Origin: Anaspis maculata
Taxonomy: Eukaryota; Arthropoda; Insecta; Coleoptera; Scraptiidae
Reading direction: 5' to 3'
Assembly: GCA_949128115.1 (NCBI GenBank)
Contig: OX421965.1
Location: 52,753,257-52,817,256, forward strand
Length of the DNA stretch: 64,000 nucleotides
The notes beneath the pieces are model-generated. The model was not told where the DNA came from. It did not search any database and saw nothing but the letters and a program-made list of their open reading frames with translations. Shown here in pieces: positions 22,123 through 33,915 of the stretch (positions are counted from its first letter, which is position 1; each line of letters opens with the position of its first letter). The position numbers and the translations under genes are program-made.

Positions 22123-23653
22123 GATATTGTCGAATTAAGTAAACCTCTTTCGGTCAATAATAGACAGATTGATGTCCTATCATTTCATCCAGTTTTTGAG
22201 CACGAACCATGATTTCCCCAATTCAAAATGACAAGCGGCTTGTACCTATGCACCACTATTACGAATTGCGATGCAGAATGCGTTCCTTCGGACCATGTGC
22301 GATGCAAATTGCGCGCCTTTGTGCAAAACAGGACGACTGCAAGGACCGCAAACGACGTCCTCTTCGATAATTATGCCGATTTGAAATTCAAAACTTGACT
22401 TCCTATGGAAACGACAACGGCAAGGAGACTTGCAGAAATCGTTACTGTAAACTGGTGCTGCCAAAGACGACAGCGCCGCCGGAAATGAATACCGCAGAAT
22501 GTACAAGGATGCGTTTTGCCTGTCTGCGTCTGCATGCTTCGGTATAATAATTGAGCTGTTTCGATAATTAGAAGACGTGGCGTTATAGGTAGCTATACAT
22601 GTGACGCTGAAGGGGTTCGAGAAATACATCTGCATGAATCCGAGAGCGGATATGAGGTGAGGGTTTGAGGGTTGAATCCGTGGCAAACGGTAAAATTTAC
22701 GGTAGGATGCCGAATCTTGATGAAGCTGAATAGTGCAGACTGCAGATAGATCACTAGCTTTGTTCGACTGATTCTAATGTGCATTTCTGTCTATTTAACA
22801 TTCTTATGTTTGTTGAATCTTTGCCTTGTTTAACAAGAGTGCAATGTTGAGATTAAGAAGCATATGGGTTCAATGAGAAATGATGCTCGCTAACAATAAT
22901 TTGAGCCCTATTAAGAATGATAGTGGCATTAGGAAGGAGTGAGACATCTTATTGTAAACACTTTTAGACAATTTGTATCCGGTCAGTCAACTGAAATTCG
23001 CTTTATGTTTTTGTTACAGAACGGCGACACCGCCAACAACTGTCCCTCTATGCACAAGGAGATGTATTACAAAGGTAAATGATAGCGTCGGGGCGACACG
23101 TAACCAGACTACTAATGGACCTGTGTTGTTACAGCTAATAAATGGACTCCCAATGTCAAGGAGCACGGCGGATTTCACAGCCTCCATTCGCTCCACTGAG
23201 GATCAGCTCTGCGCGACCCGCAATATAAATTCGACTAAAACAAATTCTGTAAATAACTAATGATAACAATAAAATTTACGATAAATATAAATCTGAAAGA
23301 AACAATGAAGAAAGAAGATAAATGAAATATGCGAGAGCGAGGAAGAAAACAACTATTAATTTAATATTATAGACGCATTTTGTGATAAGTACGCAATAAT
23401 GACCAAAAAGTGGAGTGTTATACTGTGCTTGAAGTTGCCCGCGTTCCAGTGCAAACGGGATGTCTAAAATATGCCGCATCAAGGAGTGCGCTGAAGAGGC
23501 ATTGCGTGTGTGACAACTATACAATAATATTACTGACAAGACCATGTCCAGGTATATTATAATAAGGCATAAAACCGAATATTTTATTATTGACAGGCAA
23601 ACTATTGGAAAGTCCAGGCAAATTACTTGAAATGAACGTAGTCTATATCATTA
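22123..23653. other. No gene recognised
   Basis: The original flank of the LINE insertion. Open frames at 22246-22686 (minus) and 22973-23260 (plus) reach 95-146 codons but have no motif I know and no matching splice sites. They are left as unassigned. Confidence 0.35.
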
Positions 23654-23655
23654 TA

Positions 23656-23732
23656 TCGGGTGTTTTTTCAAATTGTGGATCAAAGTTAAAGTTTCATAGC
23701 TAATTTTAATTTACATTTTGAAAAACACCCGG
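23656..23732. mobile_element. Short MITE, CGGGTGTTTTT ends
   Basis: A 77-bp inverted repeat. TCGGGTGTTTTTTCAAA pairs with TTTGAAAAACACCCGG, with TA at each edge. Its end sequence resembles those of the larger CAGGGTG/CCGGGTG elements at 11 kb, 26 kb, 32 kb and 34 kb. Confidence 0.75.
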
Positions 23733-23953
23733 TATAGGCTCAAAGTCATTATCGATTTTTTTATGGTACTCACGGTGAATTTATTCATTCAATCCATCCC
23801 TTAAAAACAAAGTGTCACTTTCGAATAAACAAGTACCTATCCAAACTCTGAAGGTGGATCTTCATTAGTCAAAACTCGCCACAAAATGCGAATATTTGTG
23901 GAAGTCAATTGTTGACTCTCAAATTTATAGGGTCAACAAAACCGGTTAACGAT

Positions 23954-24257
23954 TTAAGGACGGAGTTGAATTGGTAAAATAAGCGTGGCGAAAACAATCC
24001 CTGTGGGTTTATTCCTTGACGGATTCTTACCATTTTGGTCTCTTTCGAAAGCTACAACGATGTACTTTGGTTTGGGCCCATTAGCATTTCCAAAATCCAG
24101 AAATAAAAAAAAAATCTTTGGAAATGCCAATGGGCTCAAACCAAAGTACATCCTTGTAGCTTTCGAAAGAGAGCTAAATGGTAAGAATTCTTCAAGGAAT
24201 AAACTCACAGGGATTGATTTCGTAGCTCTTATTTCACAAAGTTAACTCCGTTCTTAA
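23954..24257. mobile_element. Palindromic MITE, family A copy 1
   Basis: About 300 bp, almost fully palindromic, with arms meeting near 24105 in an A-rich loop. GGACGGAGTTGAATTGGT at the left pairs with the right end. TTAA stands at both edges (23954-23957, 24254-24257), which could be a TTAA duplication; other copies do not confirm this. Partial and diverged copies lie at 35003-35155 and 57085-57414. Open frames inside are artefacts of the arms. Confidence 0.8.
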
Positions 24258-25002
24258 GCTTGACAATTTCACCGATTCATATTCGAACATCACATTCAAG
24301 AATCCGTCTTCAAAACTCTCTGTAAAAGTTATACCTTCAATAAGTTACACGTTTTATTTTTGGACTCACCTACAGGATTTCCACAAAAAAAAACTGTACC
24401 CTTGAACTTCACCTCATTATATTATGGTATACTAGCAGTACCTACGCAAGTTGGTAATTTGCCTGGGCTATGATAATTACCGCTGTAAATCGCTAACAAG
24501 AAGGGGGTTAACCGGCTATCTGCGCAAGCAGCAACCGGCAGGAGCAAAAATACTTATATTCATTTCAATCTTGTCTGTATGTCAGCTTGGACGAAATGAA
24601 ACTCGAAGTCTGAGAATAATCGGGCATCAGCTGGCACTTAATTAAAGTAATGCCCACCTCGGTCGGGAGGTCCTTGATTCACCCGCCGAAAGAGTGAGAG
24701 ACTGTGACAAACTGGCAAACTTCGGGATAATCCCGGCCGAATTTCTTTTCGAATTAAAATAGTGATCTTCCTGCGCCGCCCGCCCGTATCTCCGGGCTCA
24801 ATCTGGACGAGAGGGAAGAAGCCAGAAAAAATAATTAAAATCAATCGTTCGATTTTGTGCGCCCAGTGAAGACAACTCTCGACGCTCTAATCCCTTCAAA
24901 ATTGTTGAGATTTTGTTAAAATTTTTATTCCCTGAAAACACTGTAGTGGCAGCATGCAATATTCTTTAAAAAAATACGTTTTCCAAAATATTAGGATTTT
25001 TC
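24258..25002. other. No gene recognised
   Basis: About 750 bp with no open frame of note, no palindrome and no tandem repeat that I could find. Confidence 0.35.
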
Positions 25003-25049
25003 ATTCCAGATAGTAGGAGATTATGAAAAATATTGTATAAACTGAAAAG
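25003..25049. repeat. Left direct repeat flanking RTE-like LINE
   Basis: Matches 29460-29514: ATTCCAGATAGTAGG, then TTATGAAAAATATTGTATAA and CTGAAAAG. The right copy has about 10 extra bases in the middle. The two bracket the decayed LINE. Confidence 0.75.
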
Positions 25050-25100
25050 GGAATGGAGGAACACTTACAGGGAACATAAACGAGAGGAAAAAAAAACATA

Positions 25101-26373
25101 ATGAGGAATGGAACATGGAACGTTAGAAATATGTTGATGGCAGGAAAAATGATGGAGGTTGCACGGGAGATGAGGCGATATAAAGTACAGATTCTGGCAC
25201 TGCAGGAGATAAGATGGAAAAGACATGAGCAATTGATAAGAAAGAATCCACGTTGTACTACTTAGGAAGCGAGAGACAGAGAAGAAATGGAACGGGTTTC
25301 ATGATCAGTGAAGCAGTGAGAGTAAGAGTAATATGTTTTAAAGCAATTTATGATAGATTATTATACGTAAGAATCGAAAATAAACAGGCGAATATCTCTG
25401 TGATGAACGTCTATGCACCCACAGAGGATGCAGACGAAGATAAGAAACTAGGGTTCTATAAAGAATCAGAGGCGATCTGCGGAGACATTCCAAGAAATGA
25501 CGTACCTAGTAATCGTGACAGAAGATTTTAATGCGAAGATTGGGAAGAAAGAATACAACGAAAGGGTGTCGAGAAAGGAAACAATACCACCAGCGACAAC
25601 GGAACTGGAGTATGATTCCAGGCAGCACGCAAGAACATCAAATACTTAGACCATGTACTAATCTCTAAAAAGTGGGAAAGCATAATTCAAGATGTAAGAT
25701 CATACAGGGGAGCCAATGTGACTCAGACCACTATCTGTTGAAAACTAAAATGAAAATGAAAGTTATCAAATAACCTACTGTCAAAAAGCGTAAAAGATGG
25801 GATACCGAAAAACTAAAGTCCACGGAACACAATCAAGAATTCACTGAAGTATTGGAAGAGAAACTGAACAAACGCGAGAAGACTAACATAGAGGAAGAAT
25901 GTATAAATATCAAGGAAAGCATAACACACGCAACAGAGAAAGTGCTAGGACAGAAAACACCAAGAAAATGGAGGGAATGGTTCGACGAAGAATGTGAAAG
26001 TAAAATAGAACTCAAAAACCAAGCCAAAAAAAGATGGATAGACACGGAAAGTGAACAGGAGCTGGAGAACTATAACAGAAAACGAAAAGAGACGACCAAA
26101 TGCTGCAAAAAGAAAAAAGAGCAGTGGATTGATGACATCATGCGGGAGATTGAAGCAAATAGCAGAGGTGACAGAAGGCTGTACATTTTAATAAAAGCCC
26201 AAAACAAAAACAAAAAACGCTAGCGAAAATTAAAAACGAAAGATGGGAAAACCACTTCACGCAGCTCTACAGAGAAAATGAATACGGAGAAGGAGAAGAC
26301 ATGGACATCGTTAATGACAGGGATCAAGAAGAAGACATACCTATAGGTCGCGGGAACAAAAATGACGTATTAA
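25101..26373 (+). pseudogene. RTE-like LINE, endonuclease part
   Basis: Starts with an ATG followed by GTWNVRN and LQEIRW, the first conserved blocks of an APE-type LINE endonuclease. After a stop near 25263 the reading continues in another frame with VYAPTEDADEDKK, then after a further shift with EDFNAKIGKKEYN. A lysine/glutamate-rich linker follows at 25852-26223. Several frameshifts and stops make it non-functional. The set of motifs is typical of the RTE-like LINEs widespread in insects. The polymerase part resumes at about 27784 beyond an inserted palindromic element. Confidence 0.8.
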
Positions 26374-26462
26374 AGATGGGTGTATGGTATGATGTTATTT
26401 TCACTAGTATCTACTTGTTGATACAGTTTTCTTCAGTTGTAAAGTTGTAAGAAATATATATA

Positions 26463-27544
26463 CCGGGTGATCATTTGAAAACTATCCACCTGCAATAACT
26501 CCCGATTCCTAGTCAAAATTTCTTCGAGCAAAAACAGGTCGATTTTTATATCGAGGGGGACATTCAAAACATACATTGTCAAATTTCTATATTCACCCCC
26601 CTCGCCCCCACTCACCCCAACTTTGAAATTTCAAATGACACTATTTATCTTGCGATACATCAAATTGAAGAGAATTAAATTTTCTTTCTGGAAAAACTAT
26701 TCCGAAAATTTTTAACCCCACCCCCTTTTCCCTAAAAATTCTCTGACTGTCCCATTTTATATTCTGGACCCCTAATTTTTTCTCAATTTAGTCAGCGTTA
26801 TCTTAGATAGCATCGAAGAAGAAAATTTTCGGTGGGAAAAGTGCTACCCAAATTCACCCCGTTGCTTTCCCCCAACTCAACTCCCAAATTCATCAAAACA
26901 CCACCTACTTTGTGATACATCAAATTGAAGGGAATTGAATTCTCTATCTGAAAAGAATTTTTTTGGAATTTTCTACCCCTCCCCCAATAAATTGGTCATT
27001 TGGAGTATTCTAGGGGGGAAATGGGGAGCTTTAAAAATTGTGAAAAATCGTTTTCATGAATAAAATTCAATTTCCTTGAATTTGATGTATTACAAAGTGA
27101 GTATGTATTGACATTTTAGATTTTTAAGGTCGGGTGAGGGGAGCAAAGGGGTGAATTTGGGTGGCACTTTTTTCATAGAAAATTTTTTCCTTTGATGCTG
27201 TGCCGGATGACGTTGACTGTATTGAAAGGAAATGGAGGTCAAGAATATTAACTTGGACACTCAGAGAATTTTAGGAAGAACGGGGGGTAGAGTTGAAAAA
27301 TTTCGAAATATTTTTTTAGAAAGAGAATTCAATTCTCTTCAATTTTATGCATCTCAAGGTAGGTGGTGTCATTTGAAATTTCAAAGTTGGGGTGAGTGGG
27401 GGCGAGGGGGCTCAAGATATAAATTCTCCAATGTATACTTTAGATGTCCCCCTCGATATAAAAATCGACCTGTTTTTGCTCAAAGACATTTGCACTAGGA
27501 ATCGGGAGATATTGCAGGTGGATAGTTTTCAAATGATCACCCGG
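26463..27544. mobile_element. Palindromic TA-site element, CCGGGTGATCATTTG ends
   Basis: A 1,082-bp inverted repeat with TA at both edges. CCGGGTGATCATTTG at the left pairs with CAAATGATCACCCGG at the right, and the arms (about 500 bp) match well inward. It lies inside the LINE between endonuclease and reverse transcriptase, so it inserted after the LINE. It is related to the element at 30964-32293, sharing the TCGATTTTTATATCGAGGG stretch. Confidence 0.85.
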
Positions 27545-27783
27545 TAGATAATTTATTCAACAATTCTCGCTTTATCATAGAAATTATTGTGCTAAACTCA
27601 AGATTTAACTGAGTAACGTCAAAAACAAGCGAATCTCTACAGCGGTACTTTGGCACCCTATCAGGGTGCAAGCGCGGGCAAGAAGCTGGCAAGAGGCGCT
27701 TTGTTGTGCCGGCATGCCTGCAACGTTGCCATAGCGGGTGCCAAGGTGACGGTTATGTTCTCGCGATTTACACATACGATGGA

Positions 27784-29390
27784 TACATACAAGTCATCAA
27801 GCACCTGAAACTGAATAAAGCAGCAGGACTAGACCGGATCAACAACGAACTCATCAAGAATGAAGGAGATGAACTAATAACCCGAATATATGGTCTGATT
27901 ACGGAAATATGGAAGGAAGAAACCATGCCAATGGAATGGGGAACTGGGCTACTCACACCACTGTACAAAAAAGGAGACCCCACGCAATGCAGCAACTACA
28001 GAGAAATTATGCTACTGAATACGACATACAAAATATTAACATCAATAATTAGGCAAAGACTATCAATGCACACAGAAGCCAGACTTGGAGAATATCAACA
28101 CGGATTTAGAGGAGGAAGATCGACAATTGATGCAATTTATATTATGACACAGACGATTGAAAGGGGCTATGAACACGACATCGAATCACACAAACATGTT
28201 CTTTATCGACGTCAGGCAGGCGTTCGACAGCATACGTAGAAAAATACTGCTGAAGGAGATGAAGATCATGGAGATACCGGCGAAGCTGACTTAGACTTCT
28301 AATGACTCTTGTTTCTGATAACTTAGAAACAGGAGTCATACAAGGAAACTCTCTATCAGCGACACTTTTCAGCATCGCACTGGAAGGAGCAGTCAAAACA
28401 GCAGGAGCCAATATCGAACAGCTCCACACAACTAATAGCTTACGCCGACGACATACCACTAACAGCGAGAGATATTAGAAGTCTAGTGGATGCGTTTAAA
28501 GTGGTGACAACAGAGGCAAAAAAGAGAGGACTAGAAATAAACCACGATAAGACCAAGTATATGATTAGCTCAAGAAGAGAAACAAGAAACATACAGCAAA
28601 TAAATATCCGAGAGTACCTATTTTTTCAAAAAAAACGAGAACTTTAGATACCTACCTCGGAGTGATGTTAAACGGAAAGAACGAGAAAAGCGTGGAAATC
28701 AGCGGACGTATACAACCAGGAAACAGAGCATACTGGTCTTATCATGGATTTATGAAGGACAGCAATATAAGCCAGTAGACGAAACTCAAAATATGTAGAT
28801 CAGCAATCAGACCGGTAGTCATTTACGCCGCTGAAACTATGTGTCTCACCAATAAAGACGAAGAAAAATTGAGAATTGTTGAAAGAAAGATATATCGAAG
28901 AATTCCAGATCCGATAACGACGCCTGATGGAGAACACAGGAGGCTAATGAACCACGAAATAAAAAATTTGGAGGAAGAAGAAGAAGAAGAAGAAGAAGAA
29001 GAAGAAGAAGAAGAAGAAGAAGAAGAAGAAGAAGAAGAAGAAGAAGAAGAAGAAGAAGAAGAAGAAGAAGAAGAAGATATAGTCGGATTCATGAAGGCAC
29101 AAAGACTTGAATTGTTCGGACATGTACAAAGAAGAGCACCGGAAGCAATAATCAGGCGCATATTTGTTTGGAAGTCAATGCAAGAAAGACCGAGAGGAAG
29201 GTCAAGGGCACGGTGGAAAGATCAAGTAGGCGAAAACATCAAGAAGCTGGAAGCGCTGGATTGGAGAAACAAGATCAGGGACAGAAAAGAGTGGAAAACA
29301 ATTATAGATGACGCCGAGAAACACAAAAAACCTGTGGAACGAGCACCTAAACGAAGAAGACCAAGCGGAGTGACTCACTGCCAACAATAA
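27784..29390 (+). pseudogene. RTE-like LINE, reverse transcriptase and C-terminus
   Basis: The frame at 27790 onward reads AAGLDRINNELIKNEG, then YKKGDPTQCSNYREI and YQHGFRGGRSTIDAIY, the opening RT blocks. A frameshift near 28200 moves the catalytic FIDVRQAFDS block to another frame. GVIQGNSLSATLFSIALE follows near 28330, and the active-site AYADD is near 28441-28455 in a third frame. The C-terminal part from 28839 has MCLTNKDEEKLRIVERKIYR and GHVQRRAPEA, characteristic of RTE-like proteins, and ends near 29390. A long GAA run interrupts that last part in frame. It is a dead copy, with at least three frame changes. The clade is inferred from motif wording only. Confidence 0.85.
28974..29077 (+). 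repeat. Pure (GAA)n microsatellite, about 35 units
   Basis: An uninterrupted run of GAA triplets within the C-terminal frame of the dead LINE, giving a poly-glutamate artefact on one strand and poly-Phe/Ser/Leu on the other. It lies where related proteins have only a few acidic residues. Confidence 0.95.
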
Positions 29391-29459
29391 ATTGATCTTT
29401 TAGCTCCAATGGGGAGCGGCTTCTATTCTTCAGGGAATGTTCAGCCAAATATAAATATA

Positions 29460-29514
29460 ATTCCAGATAGTAGGTTTTTCATATATTATGAAAAATATTG
29501 TATAAATTGAAAAG
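29460..29514. repeat. Right direct repeat flanking RTE-like LINE
   Basis: Second copy of the sequence at 25003-25049, with an insertion of about 10 bases (TTTTTCATAT) in the middle. It may be an unusually long target duplication or a pre-existing repeat. Confidence 0.75.
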
Positions 29515-30963
29515 AAAATTATTAGCTACCTGAATGAAATCGAAAAACCGAAGTTTTTGCTGAAAAATGAAGGGTGGCTCAGATTGTAGGTACTTACCAG
29601 AATTTTTCTTCGACGCCAAATTGTGGTGAAATCACACTTCTGACACCAAATCGTCAAACACTGTCAAGCTGTGCGACAGCATTTTTCAATTTTTGAAATA
29701 TGCCAATACGGATCAGAGGTGGTCGTTTGGTCTTGGAGGATCTTTTCTGCACTGAGACCTATAAGATCTTCTGTGCGTATGCTGATAGGGAAGTATGACC
29801 GTATAGTTTACATTGAACTAACTACTAACTTCCGAACTACCTGAATTGCTAAGACTCAAAAAAATTGTACCTACTAAGAAAAAATATTGTGCTGCTGACA
29901 TCGAACACTTTAAAAACTAAAATTTAGAAACTGCACTCCCACAGCGTCAAAACGGGCCTTGTTGCTCTTGGAAAACCCCCCAAAGAAACATCTCATGAAA
30001 ATTTTCACCGACCGGATGTAACGAGATGGTGCGGCGCGGCGCCAAACGACCCTCTTCAGTCGCCGAATACGAGGGCGGTGTGCTGCTAGGGTGCGCGCTC
30101 TTTAATTGCAGCCAGCGAATGATTAAAAGCAAATCTGTGTTTAAATACACATGTGAAACATTAGAGTAAATCAGGAACAACTATATAACTGGAATTATGC
30201 GGGGTAGCTCCGTACTAAACCTATTATAAACACGGCGACCCTTACTAACTTAAAGACAAATACACCCAGAAACAAAGCAGCCAAAACAACTCGGTTATGC
30301 CCACCTTATACTATACCTACCACCGACAACAGCCGCAGTTAATGTTGAAAGCGACATTTATAATTCATAAGCGAATTCATACAAGTCCGCGGCTTTGGCT
30401 TCGTCGAAAGTCCGCACTCGGAAACACACATTCTCCGCTCGAGCAGAACAAAATTAATATTTGAATAATGACTTTTTATCGAGCGCCATCGGCTTTCTTC
30501 GCTCGCAAGTACTTATAATTGAATTAGTCGAGTACCATGCGCCGAGCGCGGGTAAATTCCGTCCAGATTTTTGCCAAATTGTCACGGAGCGTTCAAAAGA
30601 GTATCATCATCTGGTATTCATATTGAATGTGCAAGAGTTGAAATTTCATTTCAAAAAATGTCACGATCCAAGATCTTGCCTGTTTTCAGACGTCGAGCAT
30701 GCGTTACATTTAGCAATGAATTTGTATGCTTCGTAAGTAGCACATTAATGTATATTGCCAAATTGTAAAATATAGATTAATACAGAAATAAGCATTTATT
30801 AACAATTATTTGTCTTATTTTCCTGGACCCCGTTTCACAAAAGATACAAGTAACAAATCACCAAGGAGGTTAGAATATAAGAAGGGAACATAACCCAGAT
30901 TATAGGTGGAGAAATATGATGCCGCGCGGGGATAGGGAAACCATGTATTTGAGTAAGTCTTCG
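29515..30963. other. No gene recognised
   Basis: About 1.4 kb. A modestly CpG-containing stretch runs at 29980-30450. Open frames such as 30461-30736 start at non-ATG codons or show no motif. Confidence 0.35.
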
Positions 30964-32293
30964 TTGGCTGGCCCAACGAAGACAGAACAAAGAGGTTTTT
31001 GGGCATTTCACCTCATTTTTTCGAAAAAAGCTCGGATAGATCAATTTTTTTTATATTGAGGGGACATCGGAAACATCATTGGCGAATTACTATCTCTAGC
31101 CCCTTCACTCCCACCCACCCCAACTTCGAAGTTTCAAATGACACCACTCACCTTGCCATGCATCAAATTGAACAGAATTGAATTATCTTTCTGGAAAAGT
31201 ATTTCAATTATTTTCAACCACCATGCACCCCACTTTTTCCTAAAATTCTCTGAGTTTCCAATGCAATATTTTTGCCCTCTTAATACTTGCCAATAAACCA
31301 GATTTGACCGGAAATACTTTCAATCATTAACAAGAGTAATGAATAGTATTTCCTGAAAATTTCCGGAGAATATTTCCATTGGTTGAAAAAAAAATTTCGA
31401 TTTTTTTTTCCAAGGGTTGGTGACAGCAGGGAAATTTCAGTGAAATTCTTATGTTTGTATTTTTCACATATTGTGATGCCACTCTTAACAGTTTTTTGAG
31501 TTTTCAACCCAACAGTTCTTTTTGTTTAGTTTTTAGTATATTTGTGACGTCACAAATATATTTTCAAAACAGGCACTACGGCCACATATTTGGGAATTTA
31601 GGAAAAAAAATACGGGTACAATATTTTCATCCATACTATCTATTGAGCCAATAAAAAAAATGGGCAAGTACCCCATTCTCTTCAGTACAGTCATCGTCAT
31701 TAAGGGAGAAGATTTTTTGAGTAAAAAGTGCCAACCAAATTCCCCCCACCCCAACTTCAAAATCTAAAATCACATTACCTACTTTGTGATCAATCAAATC
31801 AAAAAGAATAAAGTTCTCATCCTGAATAAAATAGGTATTTTCAGGATTTTGAACATTCTCCTTCTCTTCCTAAAATACTTCGAATGTTCAATTTATTGTG
31901 GGAGGGTTTGAAAACTTTGATAAAATTGTTCCCAGAAAAAAAATTCAGTTCCCTTCAACTCGATGTATCACAAAGTAGGTGGTGTCTTGTTAGATTTTGT
32001 AAGATGCGGTGGGGGAGAGCAAAGAGGTGAATTTGGGTAGCACTTTTTTCCACAAAAATTTTCTCCTTCGATGCTATCTAAAATGACGCTGATTAAATTG
32101 GAGAGAATTGAGGGGTCGAGAATATAAAATGGGACAGTCAAGTGGGGGTGAGGGGAAGGGTAAAGATAGAAATTTTCCAATATATGTTTCAGATGTTTCC
32201 CTCGATATAAAAATCGACCTGTCTGAGTTTTTTTGGAAAAAAAAAGTGAAATGCCCCAAAACCCCCCTGTTGTGTTTTTGTTGGGCCACCCTG
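30964..32293. mobile_element. Palindromic TA-site element with a nested MITE
   Basis: The right end ...TTGGGCCACCCTG is followed by TA. The left end near GGCTGGCCCAACGAAGACAG is altered, so that boundary is approximate. Both arms share the TCGATTTTTATATCGAGG and CCCACCC-rich segments with the element at 26463-27544, so the two belong to one family. A second MITE (31281-31674) is inserted in it. Confidence 0.7.
31281..31674. mobile_element. MITE family B copy 1 (ACTTGCCAA / TTGGCAAGT ends)
   Basis: About 390 bp, matching 32990-33372 over its whole length. The right end GGGCAAGTACCCC is preserved and the left end is partly mutated. It contains the perfect dyad ATTTGTGACGTCACAAAT at about 31540-31557. 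Confidence 0.85.
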
Positions 32294-32295
32294 TA

Positions 32296-32626
32296 TCTAC
32301 CTATTATTCAGAAACAATATGAAAATACACAGTGTTATAGTACCCTCAACTCTACCGCGATTCTGGTTGGGTGGGCAAATTTTCTAGTTAAGCATTCTAG
32401 GCTCACCGCCTTTTTACTTGGTATTGAACTGGCTTGTCCAGAGGTTAGGAAGGTTATGTCGCTTATCAAACGGATATCAAAATATTAAAATCTTGGAAAA
32501 TTGACTTTGTCATAAGTGGAAATGCGACTAGAGGGGCGCAGAGACGTGTAACTGTCATTTAGAAGCAAAAACCGTACAGACCGCCATGCGCCATCGATTT
32601 CAGTCGCTCGTCTCAAGAGTCCTCTG
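32296..32626. other. No gene recognised
   Basis: A 330-bp gap between two inverted-repeat elements. Nothing in it could be assigned. Confidence 0.3.
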
Positions 32627-32628
32627 TA

Positions 32629-33909
32629 CCGGGTGGGTCATAAAAAACTGTGCTCGGAATTTCTTCTTCTAAAATTTTTATTTCGCCACCGAAATACCGT
32701 TTTTACCGAACTTTTCAACATTGGCTAGCCAATTGAATAAGAATAAGCTATCATTTCCGTATTTCAAAATGACCGACATATCAAAATTGAGTATGGCAAG
32801 AACAATTGAAAATAGGCCTTCTTTTGTTCTCGTTGTTTTTTATTAAAAGTTACCAGAAAGTCAAAACCAATAATGTATTACGAAAGAATAGACCTTTCTT
32901 GTCAATTCAAGACCACAACCAGTAAAATCGGGTCATTTTGCGAGTATAAGCGAAGCCTACTCTCCGTTTTTTTTTCATTCCCGCATAATGGGGTACTTGC
33001 CAATGAAACAGATTTGACTGGAAATACTTCCAATCATCAACAACATTAATAAATAGTAATATATCCATTGCATTGGTTGAAAAAAAACATTCGATTTCTT
33101 TTTCAAAACGTTGATAACAGTAGGGAGACTTCAGTGGAATTTTTATGCCTGCATTTTTCAAATATTGTGATGCCACTCTTACAGTTTTTCGAGTTTTCAA
33201 CCCAACAGTGATGTTTGTTTAGTTTTTAGTATATTTGTGACGTCACAAATATATTTTTGAAACAGGCACTACGGCCGCAATTTTGGGAATTCAGGAAAAA
33301 GAAAAAACACGGGTAGAATATTCACGCCCATACTATCGATTAAGCCAATAAAAAAAATTTGGCAAGTACCCCATTGATCTAAATTTAGATATCCTGCCCG
33401 CCAATCCGTCATTAGCTCATTTCTCATTCGATTTTCTAAAATTTGGTATCAATGGCCGGCCAATTGGACAGGCTATCTTTTCAATGTGAGGAAATGACGT
33501 GCATGTCAAAAACCCAAGATGGCGGAAGCAATTGAAAATAGAATTTCTTTTGTCCTTATTGCTTTTCAATAAAAAATAGCAGAAAGTCAAAACCAATAAT
33601 TGTGATTAAGGAATAGACCATTCTTGACAATTCAAGACCGCAACCAATCAAATCGGGTCATCTGCTGAGGAGCTGCGGCGAGTTGAAGCGAAGCCTACTT
33701 TCCGTTTTTCTATTCCAACAAGGACAAATAAGGCCCATTCTCACTTGTTTTTGCCATCTTGAATTTTGATATGTCGGCCATTTTGAAATGAGGAAATGAT
33801 AGCCTATTCAATTCACTATCCAGTGCTGAAAAGTTTATAATAAAATCAGTGGCGAAATAAAAATTTTAGAAGGAAAAATTCCGAGCACGGTTTTTTATGG
33901 TCCACCCGG
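32629..33909. mobile_element. Composite inverted-repeat element, CCGGGTGGGTCATAA ends
   Basis: CCGGGTGGGTCATAAAAAAC at the left pairs with the right end (...TTATGGTCCACCCGG), with TA on both sides. Inside, 32740-32970 and 33470-33715 are direct repeats of each other (the shared AGAAAGTCAAAACCAATAAT). The structure is thus more than a simple foldback. MITE family B (32990-33372) is nested between those direct repeats. Confidence 0.8.
32990..33372. mobile_element. MITE family B copy 2 (GGGGTACTTGCCAA ends)
   Basis: 383 bp with the inverted ends GGGGTACTTGCCAA and TTGGCAAGTACCCC. It keeps the dyad ATTTGTGACGTCACAAAT near 33233-33250. It is the best preserved of three copies in the window. Confidence 0.9.
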
Positions 33910-33915
33910 TATATA

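Noticed and set aside
23954..24245. Two opposed 84-86 residue proteins with similar sequence
   Set aside because: They are the two arms of MITE family A read on opposite strands.
28823..29390. Poly-Glu, poly-Ser and poly-Phe open frames
   Set aside because: They are readings of the GAA microsatellite in different frames and strands. The only meaningful coding content is the LINE C-terminus around it.
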